Shown: positions 40,237 through 48,835, counted from the first letter of the stretch. The stretch is DNA of 64,000 bases from Oscillospiraceae bacterium (GCA_017550645.1 JAFZOI010000016.1:62001-126000), one strand, 5' to 3'. Program-made: numbers and translations. The notes: generated by a model from the sequence alone, not told the origin.

Positions 40237-42363
40237 ATGAGCGTTCTTACCGATCTCATCTACGCAGGTTCCAACGCCGTAGCGGGCCTTACCGAAGGCG
40301 CCGTCAACGACGCGATCGCCAAGTACGGCGAGGACAGGAAAATCGCCTTCCCCGACACGGCATACTTCTTCCCCACCATCTACGCCGCGACCGGCGTCAA
40401 GGTCACCAAGCTCGGCGACCTGCCCGCCTGCGTCGGCGTGCTCAAGAGCCTCATCTCCAATAAGGAGGACCTCGGCGAAGCTCTCAACGCCGGTCTTGCG
40501 ACCGCAGTCGGCGCCGAGATCATCGAGGGCCTTAAGTGGCTCAACGAGAATCCCTACGAGGGCGAGGGCGGCATCGGCTTCGTGCCCGACCCCGTCATCC
40601 GCAGCCTCGGCGTGCCCCTCGTAACGGGCGACATCCCCGGCGTCGCCGTCGTGCTCGGCAATGCCGAAAAGCCCGCCGAGATGGCCGCGGTCGTCAAGGA
40701 TTACCAGAACAAGGGCATCCTCACCTTCCTCGTCGGCGACGTCATCGACCAGTGCGCCGCCGAGGGCGTCAAGATGGGCCTCGACTACCGCGTCGTGCCT
40801 CTGGGCCACGACGTCACGGCCGTCATCCACGTCGTCACCGTCGCCATCCGCGCCGCGCTCATCTTCGGCGCCGTCCCGCCGGGAGACCTCGGCCAGCTCC
40901 TCAACTACACGAAGGAGCGCGTCCCCGCTTTCGTCAATACCTTCGGCCCGCTCAACGAGGTCGTCGTATCCGCCGGCGCCGGCGCCATAGCGCTCGGCTT
41001 CCCCGTCATCGTCGACGTGGACCTCGGCGAAAATCAGGTCCCCGGCGCGCTCGTCAGCGTCACCGACCATGCCGAGACTTCCAAGACCTCCCTTGAGCTG
41101 CGCAACATCAAGATAAAGGTCCGCGATATACCCATCCCCGTCGGCTTCGCCGCCGCCTTCGAGGGCGAGATAATCCGCAAGGCCGACATGCACGTTGAGT
41201 TCTGGAATTCCAAGAATCCGACCTGCGAGCTCGTCATCTCCCGCGACCCGTCCCAGGTCGAGGACCACAAGCTCACCGTCGTCGGCGACGACATCGGCCC
41301 CGAGGGCGGCGAGATGGCTCTTGCCACGTTCGTCGAGGTCTGCGGCGCGAAGATGCAGACGGACTTCGAATCCGTCATCGAGCGCAAGATCCACACCTGG
41401 TTCAACTACATGGACGGCGTCATGCACACCGGCCAGCGCAACATGTTCCGCATCCGCGTCTCCAAGGGCGCGTACGAGGCCGGTCTGCGCCTGAAGGATT
41501 TCGCCGAGGTCATCTACTGCGAGATCATGGATCAGTTCGCCAGCGTCGTCGACAAGTGCCAGGTCACGATGATCACCGACCCGGCCAAGGTGCAGGCCCT
41601 GCTCGACGAGACCGCCATGCCGCGCTACAACGCGCGCGACGAGCGTCTCGACGCCATGACCGACGACAGCGTCGACACCTTCTACACCTGCATACTCTGC
41701 CAGTCCTTCGCCCCGTCCCACTGCTGCGTCGTCACCCCCGAGCGTCTCGGCCTGTGCGGCGCGGTGAGCTGGCTCGATGCCAAGGCCACCAAGGAGCTCA
41801 CCCCGGCCGGCCCCTGCCAGCCCATCCCCAAGCAGGGCCTCATCGACGAGCGCCTCGGCGCCTACGAGGAGGTCAATAAGGCCGTCAACAACGCGACCCA
41901 CGGCGCGATCGAGAACGTCACGCTCTACTCCATCCTCGAGGACCCGATGACGAGCTGCGGCTGCTTCGAATGCATCTGCGGCATCATGCCCGAGGCCAAC
42001 GGCGTCGTCGTCGTCAACCGCGAGTACGCCGGCATGACCCCGACCGGCATGACCTTCGGCGAGCTCGCCTCCATGACGGGCGGCGGCGTGCAGACCCCCG
42101 GCTTCATGGGCCACGGCCGCCACTTCATCAGCTCCGGCAAGTTCATCGCCGCCGAGGGCGGCCTGCGCCGTATCGTCTGGATGCCCAAGGAGCTCAAGGA
42201 CGACGTCGCCGAGCGCGTCAACAGGACCGCGAAGAAGCTCTACGGCATCGACAACTTCGCCGACATGATCTGCGACGAGACGATCTCCACCGACTCCGAG
42301 GGAGTCCTCGCGTTCCTCGCCGAGAAGGGTCATCCCGCTCTCGACATGGACGCTATCATGTAA
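40237..42363 (+). CDS. acsB: Acetyl-CoA synthase (CODH/ACS beta subunit)
   Basis: 708 residues. AcsB joins the methyl group, CO and CoA into acetyl-CoA at the nickel A-cluster. All cluster ligands are present with exact family spacing: Cys485, Cys488, Cys497 and Cys507 for the [4Fe-4S] cubane and proximal nickel, and Cys574-Gly575-Cys576 for distal nickel. The chain is about 20 residues shorter than in Moorella, from the N-terminus. AGGAGG precedes the ATG. In Moorella AcsB is complexed with the CO dehydrogenase AcsA, whose gene is absent from this operon and window. Confidence 0.97.
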   Translation: MSVLTDLIYAGSNAVAGLTEGAVNDAIAKYGEDRKIAFPDTAYFFPTIYAATGVKVTKLGDLPACVGVLKSLISNKEDLGEALNAGLATAVGAEIIEGLKWLNENPYEGEGGIGFVPDPVIRSLGVPLVTGDIPGVAVVLGNAEKPAEMAAVVKDYQNKGILTFLVGDVIDQCAAEGVKMGLDYRVVPLGHDVTAVIHVVTVAIRAALIFGAVPPGDLGQLLNYTKERVPAFVNTFGPLNEVVVSAGAGAIALGFPVIVDVDLGENQVPGALVSVTDHAETSKTSLELRNIKIKVRDIPIPVGFAAAFEGEIIRKADMHVEFWNSKNPTCELVISRDPSQVEDHKLTVVGDDIGPEGGEMALATFVEVCGAKMQTDFESVIERKIHTWFNYMDGVMHTGQRNMFRIRVSKGAYEAGLRLKDFAEVIYCEIMDQFASVVDKCQVTMITDPAKVQALLDETAMPRYNARDERLDAMTDDSVDTFYTCILCQSFAPSHCCVVTPERLGLCGAVSWLDAKATKELTPAGPCQPIPKQGLIDERLGAYEEVNKAVNNATHGAIENVTLYSILEDPMTSCGCFECICGIMPEANGVVVVNREYAGMTPTGMTFGELASMTGGGVQTPGFMGHGRHFISSGKFIAAEGGLRRIVWMPKELKDDVAERVNRTAKKLYGIDNFADMICDETISTDSEGVLAFLAEKGHPALDMDAIM

Positions 42364-42380
42364 GCTTCGTTAAAACGACT

Positions 42381-42416
42381 GACTGCCGCATCGGGCTCAC
42401 GCCCCCTGCGGCAGTC
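42381..42416 (+). other. Intercistronic hairpin between acsB and acsV
   Basis: A perfect 10-bp stem (42381-42390 with 42407-42416) with an inner GGGC/GCCC stem in the loop. Only two T follow, so it is probably an mRNA-processing or stability element that lowers acsV relative to acsB. Confidence 0.6.
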
Positions 42417-42433
42417 TTCGAAAGTGAGACATT

Positions 42434-44359
42434 ATGCCCGAGATAACTTTCCAGACAGGCGAAGGCGTCACCCGCATCTTCGCCGCCCCGGACGAAACGC
42501 TGCTCGCCGCCGCGCGCAAGGCCAACGTCGCCATAGACGCGCCCTGCTCCGGCAACGGAGTATGCGGCAAATGCCGCGTCTGCATCCTCTCCGGCGAGAC
42601 GAAGGCCCCCGCCCCGAAGCACCTCACCAAGGAGGAATTCGAGCAGGGCTGGCGGCTCGCCTGCGAGACGACCGCGCAGACTGACTGCGTCGTGGACGTC
42701 CCCGACATAGCCTCGGCCTACAGGAGCCGCATGAAGACCGCCGACCTCTCCTCGGGAGAGGAGCTCGAGCTCTTCCGCTCCGTCGGCGCGGCGCTGGCGG
42801 AGGCGGGCCTCGGCGTCGACAGCGGCGTGAGCGTCATCGAAGTCAAAATGGACGAGCCCGTCGCGGGAGACGGGCTGCCCGACAACGAGCGGCTCGCCCG
42901 CGCCGTTCAGGACGCGCTCGGCATCGAAGACGAGCCCGAGATCCCGTTATTCTGCATGGTCAAGCTCCCCGCTCTCATGCGCGAAAGCGGCTACCGCGTC
43001 AAGTGCGTCGTCCGCGAAAACGGCGGGCGCGCGGACATACTCGACGTGCTGCCGCCGGACGACGATACGCCCCCCGCGGGCCTCGCGGTGGACATTGGTA
43101 CGACGACAGTCGCGGCAGTCCTCTGCGACCTCAGGGACGGCGGGATACTCGCCAAGGCGAGCTCCGGCAACGGCCAGATACGCTACGGCGCGGACGTGAT
43201 AAACCGCATCGTCGAGCAGGGCCGCCCCGGTGGCGTCGCGCGGCTTCAGGACGCGGTGATCCGCGAGACCCTCATCCCCGTTATCGAAGCCGTCTGCGCC
43301 GGATCCGGCGTTCCCGCGCAGAGGATATACAGAGTCTCCCTCGCGGGCAACACGACCATGGAGCATCTGCTGCTCGGCGTATGCGCGGAGTATCTGCGCA
43401 CGGAGCCCTATGTTCCCGCGTTTTTCGCCGCCGCTCCGCTCGATCCGGCGGAGATAGGCGTCCGGCTCGCGCCGGACTGCGTCATGACGCTCGCGCCGAA
43501 TATAGGCAGCTACGTCGGCGGCGACATCACCTCCGGCGCGCTCGCCTCCATGATATGGGATTCCGACGGGCCCGACATGCTCATAGACCTCGGCACGAAC
43601 GGCGAGATCGTCTTCGGCGGAAGGGAATTCCTCATGTCCTGCGCCTGCTCGGCTGGTCCCGCCTTCGAGGGCGGCGACATAAGCTGCGGCATGCGCGCGA
43701 CCGACGGAGCGATAGAGAAGGCCTCCATAGACCCGGAGAGCATGGAGCCAATCTTCGGCGTCATCGGCGATACGGCGCCGGTCGGCGTCTGCGGCAGCGG
43801 CATAATAGACGTCATCGCCGGGCTCTTTGAGTGCGGGATAATAAACGGCAAGGGCCGCTTCGTCCGCGACGGACGCCGCGTCGTGCGCGACGAGTTCGGC
43901 GCGGGGTACGTTCTCGCCTTCGAGGACGAATCAGGGACGGGGCGGCGCCTCATCCTCAACGAGACGGACATCGACAGCTTCATAAGGGCCAAGGGCGCGG
44001 TCTTCTCCGCGATCATGACCCTCATCTCCTCGCTCGGCTTCGCCGCCTCCGACCTCAACAGGATAAGCGTCGCGGGCGGCATAGGCAGCGGGATAAACAT
44101 CGCGAACGCCATAAAGATAGGCATGCTACCCGATCTTCCGCTCGACAGGTACAGATACATCGGCAATTCCTCGCTGACGGGCATGTGGGCGCATCTCGTG
44201 TCCCGCCCGGCAGCGGAAAAGCTCGCGGAGATATCCTCCGCGATGACTTACATCGAGCTCTCGACCGAACCCGGATACATGGACGCTTTCGTCGCGGCAT
44301 GCTTCCTGCCGCACACCGACGGCTCGCTCTTTCCCTCCGTCCAGGGAGGCGCGAAATGA
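42434..44359 (+). CDS. acsV: Reductive activator of the corrinoid protein (RACo/AcsV)
   Basis: 641 residues. The N-terminal [2Fe-2S] ferredoxin domain has Cys38, Cys44, Cys47 and Cys77. A linker follows, then an ASKHA-type ATPase with GLAVDIGTTTVAAVL near 220 and the LIDLGTNGEIVFGG segment. It uses ATP to drive reduction of inactivated Co(II) corrinoid protein back to Co(I). Its place behind acsB supports service to AcsCD. The stop overlaps the DUF3786 gene as ATGA. Confidence 0.93.
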   Translation: MPEITFQTGEGVTRIFAAPDETLLAAARKANVAIDAPCSGNGVCGKCRVCILSGETKAPAPKHLTKEEFEQGWRLACETTAQTDCVVDVPDIASAYRSRMKTADLSSGEELELFRSVGAALAEAGLGVDSGVSVIEVKMDEPVAGDGLPDNERLARAVQDALGIEDEPEIPLFCMVKLPALMRESGYRVKCVVRENGGRADILDVLPPDDDTPPAGLAVDIGTTTVAAVLCDLRDGGILAKASSGNGQIRYGADVINRIVEQGRPGGVARLQDAVIRETLIPVIEAVCAGSGVPAQRIYRVSLAGNTTMEHLLLGVCAEYLRTEPYVPAFFAAAPLDPAEIGVRLAPDCVMTLAPNIGSYVGGDITSGALASMIWDSDGPDMLIDLGTNGEIVFGGREFLMSCACSAGPAFEGGDISCGMRATDGAIEKASIDPESMEPIFGVIGDTAPVGVCGSGIIDVIAGLFECGIINGKGRFVRDGRRVVRDEFGAGYVLAFEDESGTGRRLILNETDIDSFIRAKGAVFSAIMTLISSLGFAASDLNRISVAGGIGSGINIANAIKIGMLPDLPLDRYRYIGNSSLTGMWAHLVSRPAAEKLAEISSAMTYIELSTEPGYMDAFVAACFLPHTDGSLFPSVQGGAK

Positions 44360-44964
44360 AAAACCAGAAGGAAGAAGCGCCGCTGGCGATATATCTCGAG
44401 CGTTTCGCGAAGCTCGACCCCGAGGCTGCCGCCGCCCGCTGCGGCGCGTCCTTCGACGGGAAAGGCTTCGCCCTGACCCTGCTGGGGACGCCTCTGCGCG
44501 TGACGTGGCCGGAAGGGCTCATTAAGGCTCCGGAGGGCGCTCCGAGAGCCGCCTCCGCGGGCTATACGCGCATCCTGCTCCTCAGATATCTCTGCGAGGG
44601 CGTTCTCGCGCCCGGTACGGGGCGCTTTCTCGCCTACCGCGAGCTCCCGTGGGGCGCCGTCTACGACGCGAACTTCTCCGGCCGCTGCTCAAAGCGGCTC
44701 GCCGGGACGTTCGCGGGCGATCTCGCCGGCTTCCGGCGCGCCTGCCTCGCTCTCGGCGGAAGGGAGAGCACGCTCCCGGACGCGTCGTTCGACCTCGACT
44801 TTCTCGACGGGCTGACGGTCCGCGTCGCCCTGCGCGACGGGGACGACGAATTCCCGCCGACCTCGCAGTTTCTCTTCTCGGACAACTTCGTGACCGCCTT
44901 CACGGCCGAGGACGCCGCCGTCATAGGCGAGACGGTCATCAAATTCCTAGTCGCCCGCCGCTGA
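44356..44964 (+). CDS. DUF3786 protein linked to acs genes
   Basis: 202 residues. It matches the DUF3786 pattern: an N-terminal helix, YTRILLLRYLCEG, FLAYRELPWGAVYDANF, and the C-terminal DGDDEFPPTSQFLFSDN. Such proteins often lie in CODH/ACS or corrinoid-methyltransferase clusters of anaerobes, and their role is unknown. The 4-bp overlap with acsV suggests joint action with the corrinoid activator. Confidence 0.8.
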   Translation: MKNQKEEAPLAIYLERFAKLDPEAAAARCGASFDGKGFALTLLGTPLRVTWPEGLIKAPEGAPRAASAGYTRILLLRYLCEGVLAPGTGRFLAYRELPWGAVYDANFSGRCSKRLAGTFAGDLAGFRRACLALGGRESTLPDASFDLDFLDGLTVRVALRDGDDEFPPTSQFLFSDNFVTAFTAEDAAVIGETVIKFLVARR

Positions 44965-44982
44965 CCGGACAAGGAGAACTCC

Positions 44983-45453
44983 ATGAGCACCTGCTGTTTT
45001 TCCGGCCACAGAGCCCTGCCGGCCAAAAAGGAGCGCGCGATAATCCGCGAGCTCGACCGCATCGTCAGGACGGCATGCGACCACGGCTATACGGAATTCT
45101 GGTCCGGCGGCGCGATGGGCTTTGACATGCTCGCGGCCGAGGCCGTGCTCCGTCTGCGCGAGACGAGGCCGGAGGTGAGGCTCCTGCTGGCGCTTCCGTG
45201 CCCGCAGCAGGCCGACAGCTGGCCGCGCGCGGCGAAGCGGCGATATAACGACATACGTCTGGCGGCCGACGAGGTGTGGTACGCCTCTGGCAGCTGGAAC
45301 AGGATATGCATGTCGGCGCGCAACCGCTATATGGTCGACCGCAGCGACCTCGTCGTATGCTACTTTAACGGCGAGGCGGGCGGCACCGCGAATACATTGA
45401 AGTACGCCCTCTCTCTCGGAAGGCGCGTGATAAACATAGCGAACGATATCTAA
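44983..45453 (+). CDS. SLOG-family (DUF1273-like) protein
   Basis: 156 residues with a Rossmann-type start CFSGHRALP and SGGAMGFDMLAAE, then YMVDRSDLVVCYFNGEAGGT. These are hallmarks of the SLOG nucleotide-binding superfamily (YpsA group). Relatives may bind or cleave nucleotides or related ligands. The link with the acs genes is by operon position only (18 bp after DUF3786, 17 bp before the reductase). AAGGAG precedes the ATG. Confidence 0.75.
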   Translation: MSTCCFSGHRALPAKKERAIIRELDRIVRTACDHGYTEFWSGGAMGFDMLAAEAVLRLRETRPEVRLLLALPCPQQADSWPRAAKRRYNDIRLAADEVWYASGSWNRICMSARNRYMVDRSDLVVCYFNGEAGGTANTLKYALSLGRRVINIANDI

Positions 45454-45470
45454 GAAAAGGAGACGTTAAA

Positions 45471-46595
45471 ATGAGCTATTACGGCGAAGATTTCCCCAAG
45501 CTCGGCTTCGGCCTCATGCGCCTTCCCACGGTGGACGGCAAGGAGAACGAGGTCGATATCGAACTGGTCAAGAAAATGGTCGATCTTTTCTTCTCCAGAG
45601 GCTTCAACTACTTCGACACGGCGTATCTCTATCACGGAGGCAAGTCCGAGGTCGCCTTCCGCGAGGCGGTCGTCAAGCGCTATCCGCGCGAGAGCTTCCA
45701 CATCGTGGATAAGATGCCCATGTGGAACATCAACGGGCTCGCCGACTACGAGCGCATCTTCAATGAGCAGCTCGAGCGCACGGGCCTCGAGTATTTCGAC
45801 CTCTACTATCTCCACGGCATCGGCGTCGACCGCCTCGAGACGATAGACAAGACGGGCGGCTGGGACTTCCTCAAGAGCCTCAAGGAGCGCGGACTGGCCA
45901 AGCACATCGGATTTTCCTACCACTCCCCCGCCGAGCCTCTCGACAAGATACTCGACGCGCACCCCGAGGTCGAGGTCGTCCAGCTCCAGATCAACTACTT
46001 CGACTGGGACACCGATACCGTTCAGGCGCACAAGTGCTATGACGTCGCCAGAAAGCACGGCGTCGGCATCGTCATCATGGAGCCCGTCCGCGGCGGCGCG
46101 CTCGCCGTCATGCAGCCCGAGATGGAAAAGAAGTTCAAGGACTACGCGCCCGACGCCTCCGTCGCCTCGTGGGCGCTGCGCTGGGCGGCCTCCCTCGAGG
46201 GGCTGACGACCGTCCTCTCCGGCATGTCGACTCTCGAGCAGGTCGAAGACAACACCAAGACGATGATGGACTTCAAGCCCCTCTCCGACGAGGAGCGCGC
46301 CATCGTCGACGAGGTCGTCGAGGACTTCAAGAAGATCCCTATCATCCCCTGCACGACCTGCAAATACTGCGTCAACTCCTGCCCGATGAACATCAACACC
46401 CCGTCCATCATCGGCCTCATCAACGAATACGAGCGCTTCCCCAATCTCGCCCCCATCAAGCGGAGATACGGCATGACCGTAGGCCGCGGCGGCAAGGCGA
46501 GCGACTGCGTGTACTGCCGCTCCTGCGAGGAGCACTGCCCGCAGAACCTGCCCATCACGGATATCCTCGCCCGCGCGGCAAATCTCTTCGAATAA
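45471..46595 (+). CDS. Aldo/keto reductase with C-terminal ferredoxin domain
   Basis: 374 residues. Residues 1-270 form an aldo/keto reductase barrel: the catalytic Asp-Tyr region is FDTAYLYH, and a conserved His lies in DLYYLHGIG. The C-terminal part holds two cluster motifs, CTTCKYCVNSCPM and CVYCRSCEEHCPQ, for two [4Fe-4S] clusters. This fused type is common in strict anaerobes, where electrons may come from ferredoxin rather than NADPH. Substrate unknown. Last gene of the acs operon, followed by a strong terminator. Confidence 0.88.
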   Translation: MSYYGEDFPKLGFGLMRLPTVDGKENEVDIELVKKMVDLFFSRGFNYFDTAYLYHGGKSEVAFREAVVKRYPRESFHIVDKMPMWNINGLADYERIFNEQLERTGLEYFDLYYLHGIGVDRLETIDKTGGWDFLKSLKERGLAKHIGFSYHSPAEPLDKILDAHPEVEVVQLQINYFDWDTDTVQAHKCYDVARKHGVGIVIMEPVRGGALAVMQPEMEKKFKDYAPDASVASWALRWAASLEGLTTVLSGMSTLEQVEDNTKTMMDFKPLSDEERAIVDEVVEDFKKIPIIPCTTCKYCVNSCPMNINTPSIIGLINEYERFPNLAPIKRRYGMTVGRGGKASDCVYCRSCEEHCPQNLPITDILARAANLFE

Positions 46596-46611
46596 GCGTT
46601 TTAGCACGAAA

Positions 46612-46646
46612 AAAGCGGCGGCTCCGAAAATCGGAGCCGCCGCTTT
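46612..46646. terminator. Bidirectional terminator ending the acs operon
   Basis: A 16-bp perfect stem (46612-46627 with 46631-46646) around AAA, with A on one side and TTT on the other. It also ends the convergent DUF4179 gene. Confidence 0.88.
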
Positions 46647-46662
46647 ATTGCGCCGTTTTTGC

Positions 46663-47646
46663 TCATTCGAGCGGTATCGTGACCTGCCATCTGCCCTGCA
46701 CGAGCCCTCCGCCTATCGTGAAGGAGCCCCGGAGGGCGCGTCCGTCCATTGCCGTGGCGTCGAAGACGGCGTCGCAGAGGCTGTCGTCTCCGTCGCGCGT
46801 ATATACGCCGTAAAGGGGATCGACCTTCGTCCCGTCGCCGCCGAGCAGGTACAGCTCGCCGTGATTGTCCGTCGTGTGCACGTTTTTATAGCGTATCTGC
46901 ACGTGGAGTAGGCCGTCCTCCATGCGCCAGCCGGTCAGCGAGGCGCCGGGGACCAGCTCGGTCTCCGTCCCGCCCGGGACGATGCGCTCCGCGCCCGTGA
47001 GGTCCCAATCGTCGAAGCCCCATTCGCCGCCGACGACGTCCTCGCGCTCGGAGACAGGACGAAGCTCCGACTGCTCCGGCGGGAGCTCTATCAAGCAGTC
47101 GTATCTGCTCTTGGAGTAGAGTATCTCCCGGACGGAGAACGTGACCTTTTTCCCGTCGATCTTTTTGCCGTCCATGCTCGTGAGCTCTATCAGGAAGAAG
47201 ACCTCGCCGGTCTGCTCGTCGTAATCCGTTTTCCGGCAGGTTCCGTTCATGCCGAAGGGCGTGTTGATCGTATAGCTGTCGAAAAGGTCCGCGGTGCGGT
47301 CGATGCGCGAGCCCGTCAGGTCGCGTATGGAGACGAGAAGCTCCGCCTGATCCCCCTCGACGAGAGCGGAGACGACCTCCATCCTTATCCCCTTGTCCTC
47401 GCACGCCAGATTGACGGGCTTGAGCCTTTGCGCCGCAGACGGCGAGACGGCGTAGAGCACCTCGTAGACCGACTGCACGTTCGCAGCGGCGAGAGCCGGG
47501 ACGGTCAGGCACACGCAAAGGCATATGCACGCCGCCGCGGCGACTATCCTCGTCCAAACTTTCTTCTTATTCTTCGCCGGGCGCGCCGCCCCGACGAAGT
47601 CGGAGCGCGCCTCGCCTATGGCGTCGAGAAGCATATTTGCATTCAT
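46663..47646 (-). CDS. DUF4179-type membrane protein, probable anti-sigma factor
   Basis: 327 residues. A short cytosolic N-terminus is followed by one membrane helix (about 32-54) and a large extracytoplasmic domain. The start after the helix (LAAANVQSVYEVLYAVSPSAAQ) is typical of DUF4179 proteins, which are nearly always encoded beside an ECF sigma factor and act as its regulator. The ATG overlaps the sigma gene stop as ATGA. It probably holds the sigma factor until an unknown envelope signal arrives. Confidence 0.8.
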   Translation of the reverse strand: MNANMLLDAIGEARSDFVGAARPAKNKKKVWTRIVAAAACICLCVCLTVPALAAANVQSVYEVLYAVSPSAAQRLKPVNLACEDKGIRMEVVSALVEGDQAELLVSIRDLTGSRIDRTADLFDSYTINTPFGMNGTCRKTDYDEQTGEVFFLIELTSMDGKKIDGKKVTFSVREILYSKSRYDCLIELPPEQSELRPVSEREDVVGGEWGFDDWDLTGAERIVPGGTETELVPGASLTGWRMEDGLLHVQIRYKNVHTTDNHGELYLLGGDGTKVDPLYGVYTRDGDDSLCDAVFDATAMDGRALRGSFTIGGGLVQGRWQVTIPLE

Positions 47647-48200
47647 AGGTAACCCTCCTTTTCAAGATGCGTCCGGAGCTTTTCCCGCGTCCGCTTGAGC
47701 GTCATCTTGACCTTGCTCTGCCCGCAGCCGAAGCGCGAGGCGATATCGGCGACGGGATCGAGATACCAATAGCGGCAGAGGAATATGTTCCGCTCCTGCG
47801 CGGGCAGCGCCGCGAGAAAAGCGTTCACCGCGCGGGCAAGCTCCGCGGCCTCGACCGCCTCCTCCGCGCTGCCGGATCCGGAGACGCACTCGGACAGCTC
47901 CTCGAGCGTGAGAGCGAGCTGTCCGCCTCCGCGCTTTTGAGCGGAGGCCTCCCTGACTTTTTTGAGCGCAGCGCGGCGCGTCAGCTTGCCGAGAAAGGTC
48001 GAGAGCATGGCGGGTCTGTGCGGCGGGATGGCGTTCCACGCCGCGTACAGCGCGTCGCTGAGCGTCTCTTCCGCGTCCTCGCCGCTGCCGAGTATATTCG
48101 CGGCGACGGACAGGCAGTAGCGCCCGTATTTCCCGCGCGCCTCGCTTATCGCCGCCTCGTCGCGGGCCCAGAACAGCTCGACTATACGGCTGTCCTCCAT
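47643..48200 (-). CDS. ECF-type RNA polymerase sigma factor
   Basis: 185 residues. Region 2 (YCLSVAANILGSGEDAEETLSDALYAAW) and region 4 (LPAQERNIFLCRYWYLDPVADIASRFGCGQSKVKMTLKRTREKL) are clear. The sigma-70 family ECF type recognises specific promoters under control of its neighbour. GGAGGG precedes the ATG at 48200. It forms a two-gene unit with the DUF4179 membrane protein. A long palindrome occupies the sequence directly upstream. Confidence 0.9.
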   Translation of the reverse strand: MEDSRIVELFWARDEAAISEARGKYGRYCLSVAANILGSGEDAEETLSDALYAAWNAIPPHRPAMLSTFLGKLTRRAALKKVREASAQKRGGGQLALTLEELSECVSGSGSAEEAVEAAELARAVNAFLAALPAQERNIFLCRYWYLDPVADIASRFGCGQSKVKMTLKRTREKLRTHLEKEGYL

Positions 48201-48220
48201 GCTTTCCCTCCTCTCCCTAA

Positions 48221-48381
48221 GTAACCGATGATCAAATCGCCGCACACATCTTGTCGGCTTATTTCCCGCCCGGCTTTGCCTCAAAATCTTGAAATACACA
48301 AAGTATTCCTGCGATTTTTCCTCTTCGCCGGACGAAAAATCCGCTCGACGATCTGCGCACTTCGATTTGATCAGCGGTTAC
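48221..48381. repeat. 161-bp imperfect palindrome (MITE-like or leader structure)
   Basis: The outer arms of 19 bp (48221-48239 and 48363-48381) match at 18 of 19 positions as an inverted repeat. The similarity continues inward: GCACACATC against GCGCAGATC, then CCGGC segments, then an inner hairpin GAAATAC/GTATTCC at 48291-48309. The centre is about 48301. The whole element begins 21 bp before the sigma-factor start and lies in a 290-bp non-coding stretch. It could be a miniature repeat element or an RNA leader folding into one long hairpin. Confidence 0.75.
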
Positions 48382-48429
48382 CTGAAAGGCCTTTCACCCT
48401 TATACTTCCGTTTTTTCGCGTCAGGTCAC

Positions 48430-48475
48430 AAAAAAGCCGGGACTTGTGTGAGAGCGCCCAAGTCCCGGCTTTTTT
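48430..48475 (-). terminator. Terminator of the TSCPD gene
   Basis: A 17-bp perfect stem (48430-48446 with 48459-48475) with A6 on one side and T6 on the other. It lies 16 bp past the TSCPD stop and works in either direction. Confidence 0.9.
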
Positions 48476-48490
48476 CTGTGTTTTCGGTTT

Positions 48491-48748
48491 TCAGCCCTGC
48501 TCTTTGGCAAGGATGGCCTTGAGGGCCTGCGCTAGCTGGTCGGGGCAGGAGGTCGGCTTGCGGCCGCAGGTCACTCCCTCGAGCCTCTCGATGACGTCCT
48601 CGGCCTTCATGCCGGCGACGAGCCTCGAGATGCCGGTCGTATTGCCGGGGCAGCCCCCGATGAACTGCGCGGACTTGACGACGCCGTCCTCCATATCTAT
48701 GAGTATGCCGCGCGAGCAGACGCCGCGCGCATTGTATTCGTACTGCAT
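48491..48748 (-). CDS. TSCPD-domain protein
   Basis: 85 residues. It opens YEYNARGVCSRG, contains FIGGCPGNT, and ends CGRKPTSCPDQLAQAL, the TSCPD motif. Stand-alone versions correspond to the C-terminal, metal-binding domain of class II ribonucleotide reductases. Its job alone is unknown; a small Cys-bearing regulatory or metal-binding role is possible. GAAGGAG before ATG 48748 sets the start, with a promoter 27 bp upstream. Confidence 0.85.
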   Translation of the reverse strand: MQYEYNARGVCSRGILIDMEDGVVKSAQFIGGCPGNTTGISRLVAGMKAEDVIERLEGVTCGRKPTSCPDQLAQALKAILAKEQG

Positions 48749-48774
48749 CCGGACTTCTCCTTCGTTTTTTTCGG

Positions 48775-48803
48775 ATTTTAACACATACGCGCCGCCACTT
48801 CAA
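48775..48803 (-). promoter_or_regulatory. Promoter of the TSCPD gene
   Basis: Minus strand TTGAAG (48803-48798), a 17-bp spacer and TAAAAT (48780-48775) with an extended TG. Confidence 0.75.
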
Positions 48804-48835
48804 GCATATATTCTTAAAAAAGGCAGGTGACAGGC

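Noticed and set aside
40222..42333. A 703-codon open frame on the minus strand across acsB
   Set aside because: It mirrors the acsB codons. AcsB has every A-cluster ligand in register, so the antisense frame is a shadow.
48221..48381. A CRISPR array, tRNA or known riboswitch in the gap before the sigma gene
   Set aside because: There is one inverted repeat and no series of direct repeats or spacers. No tRNA fold or recognisable aptamer core is seen.
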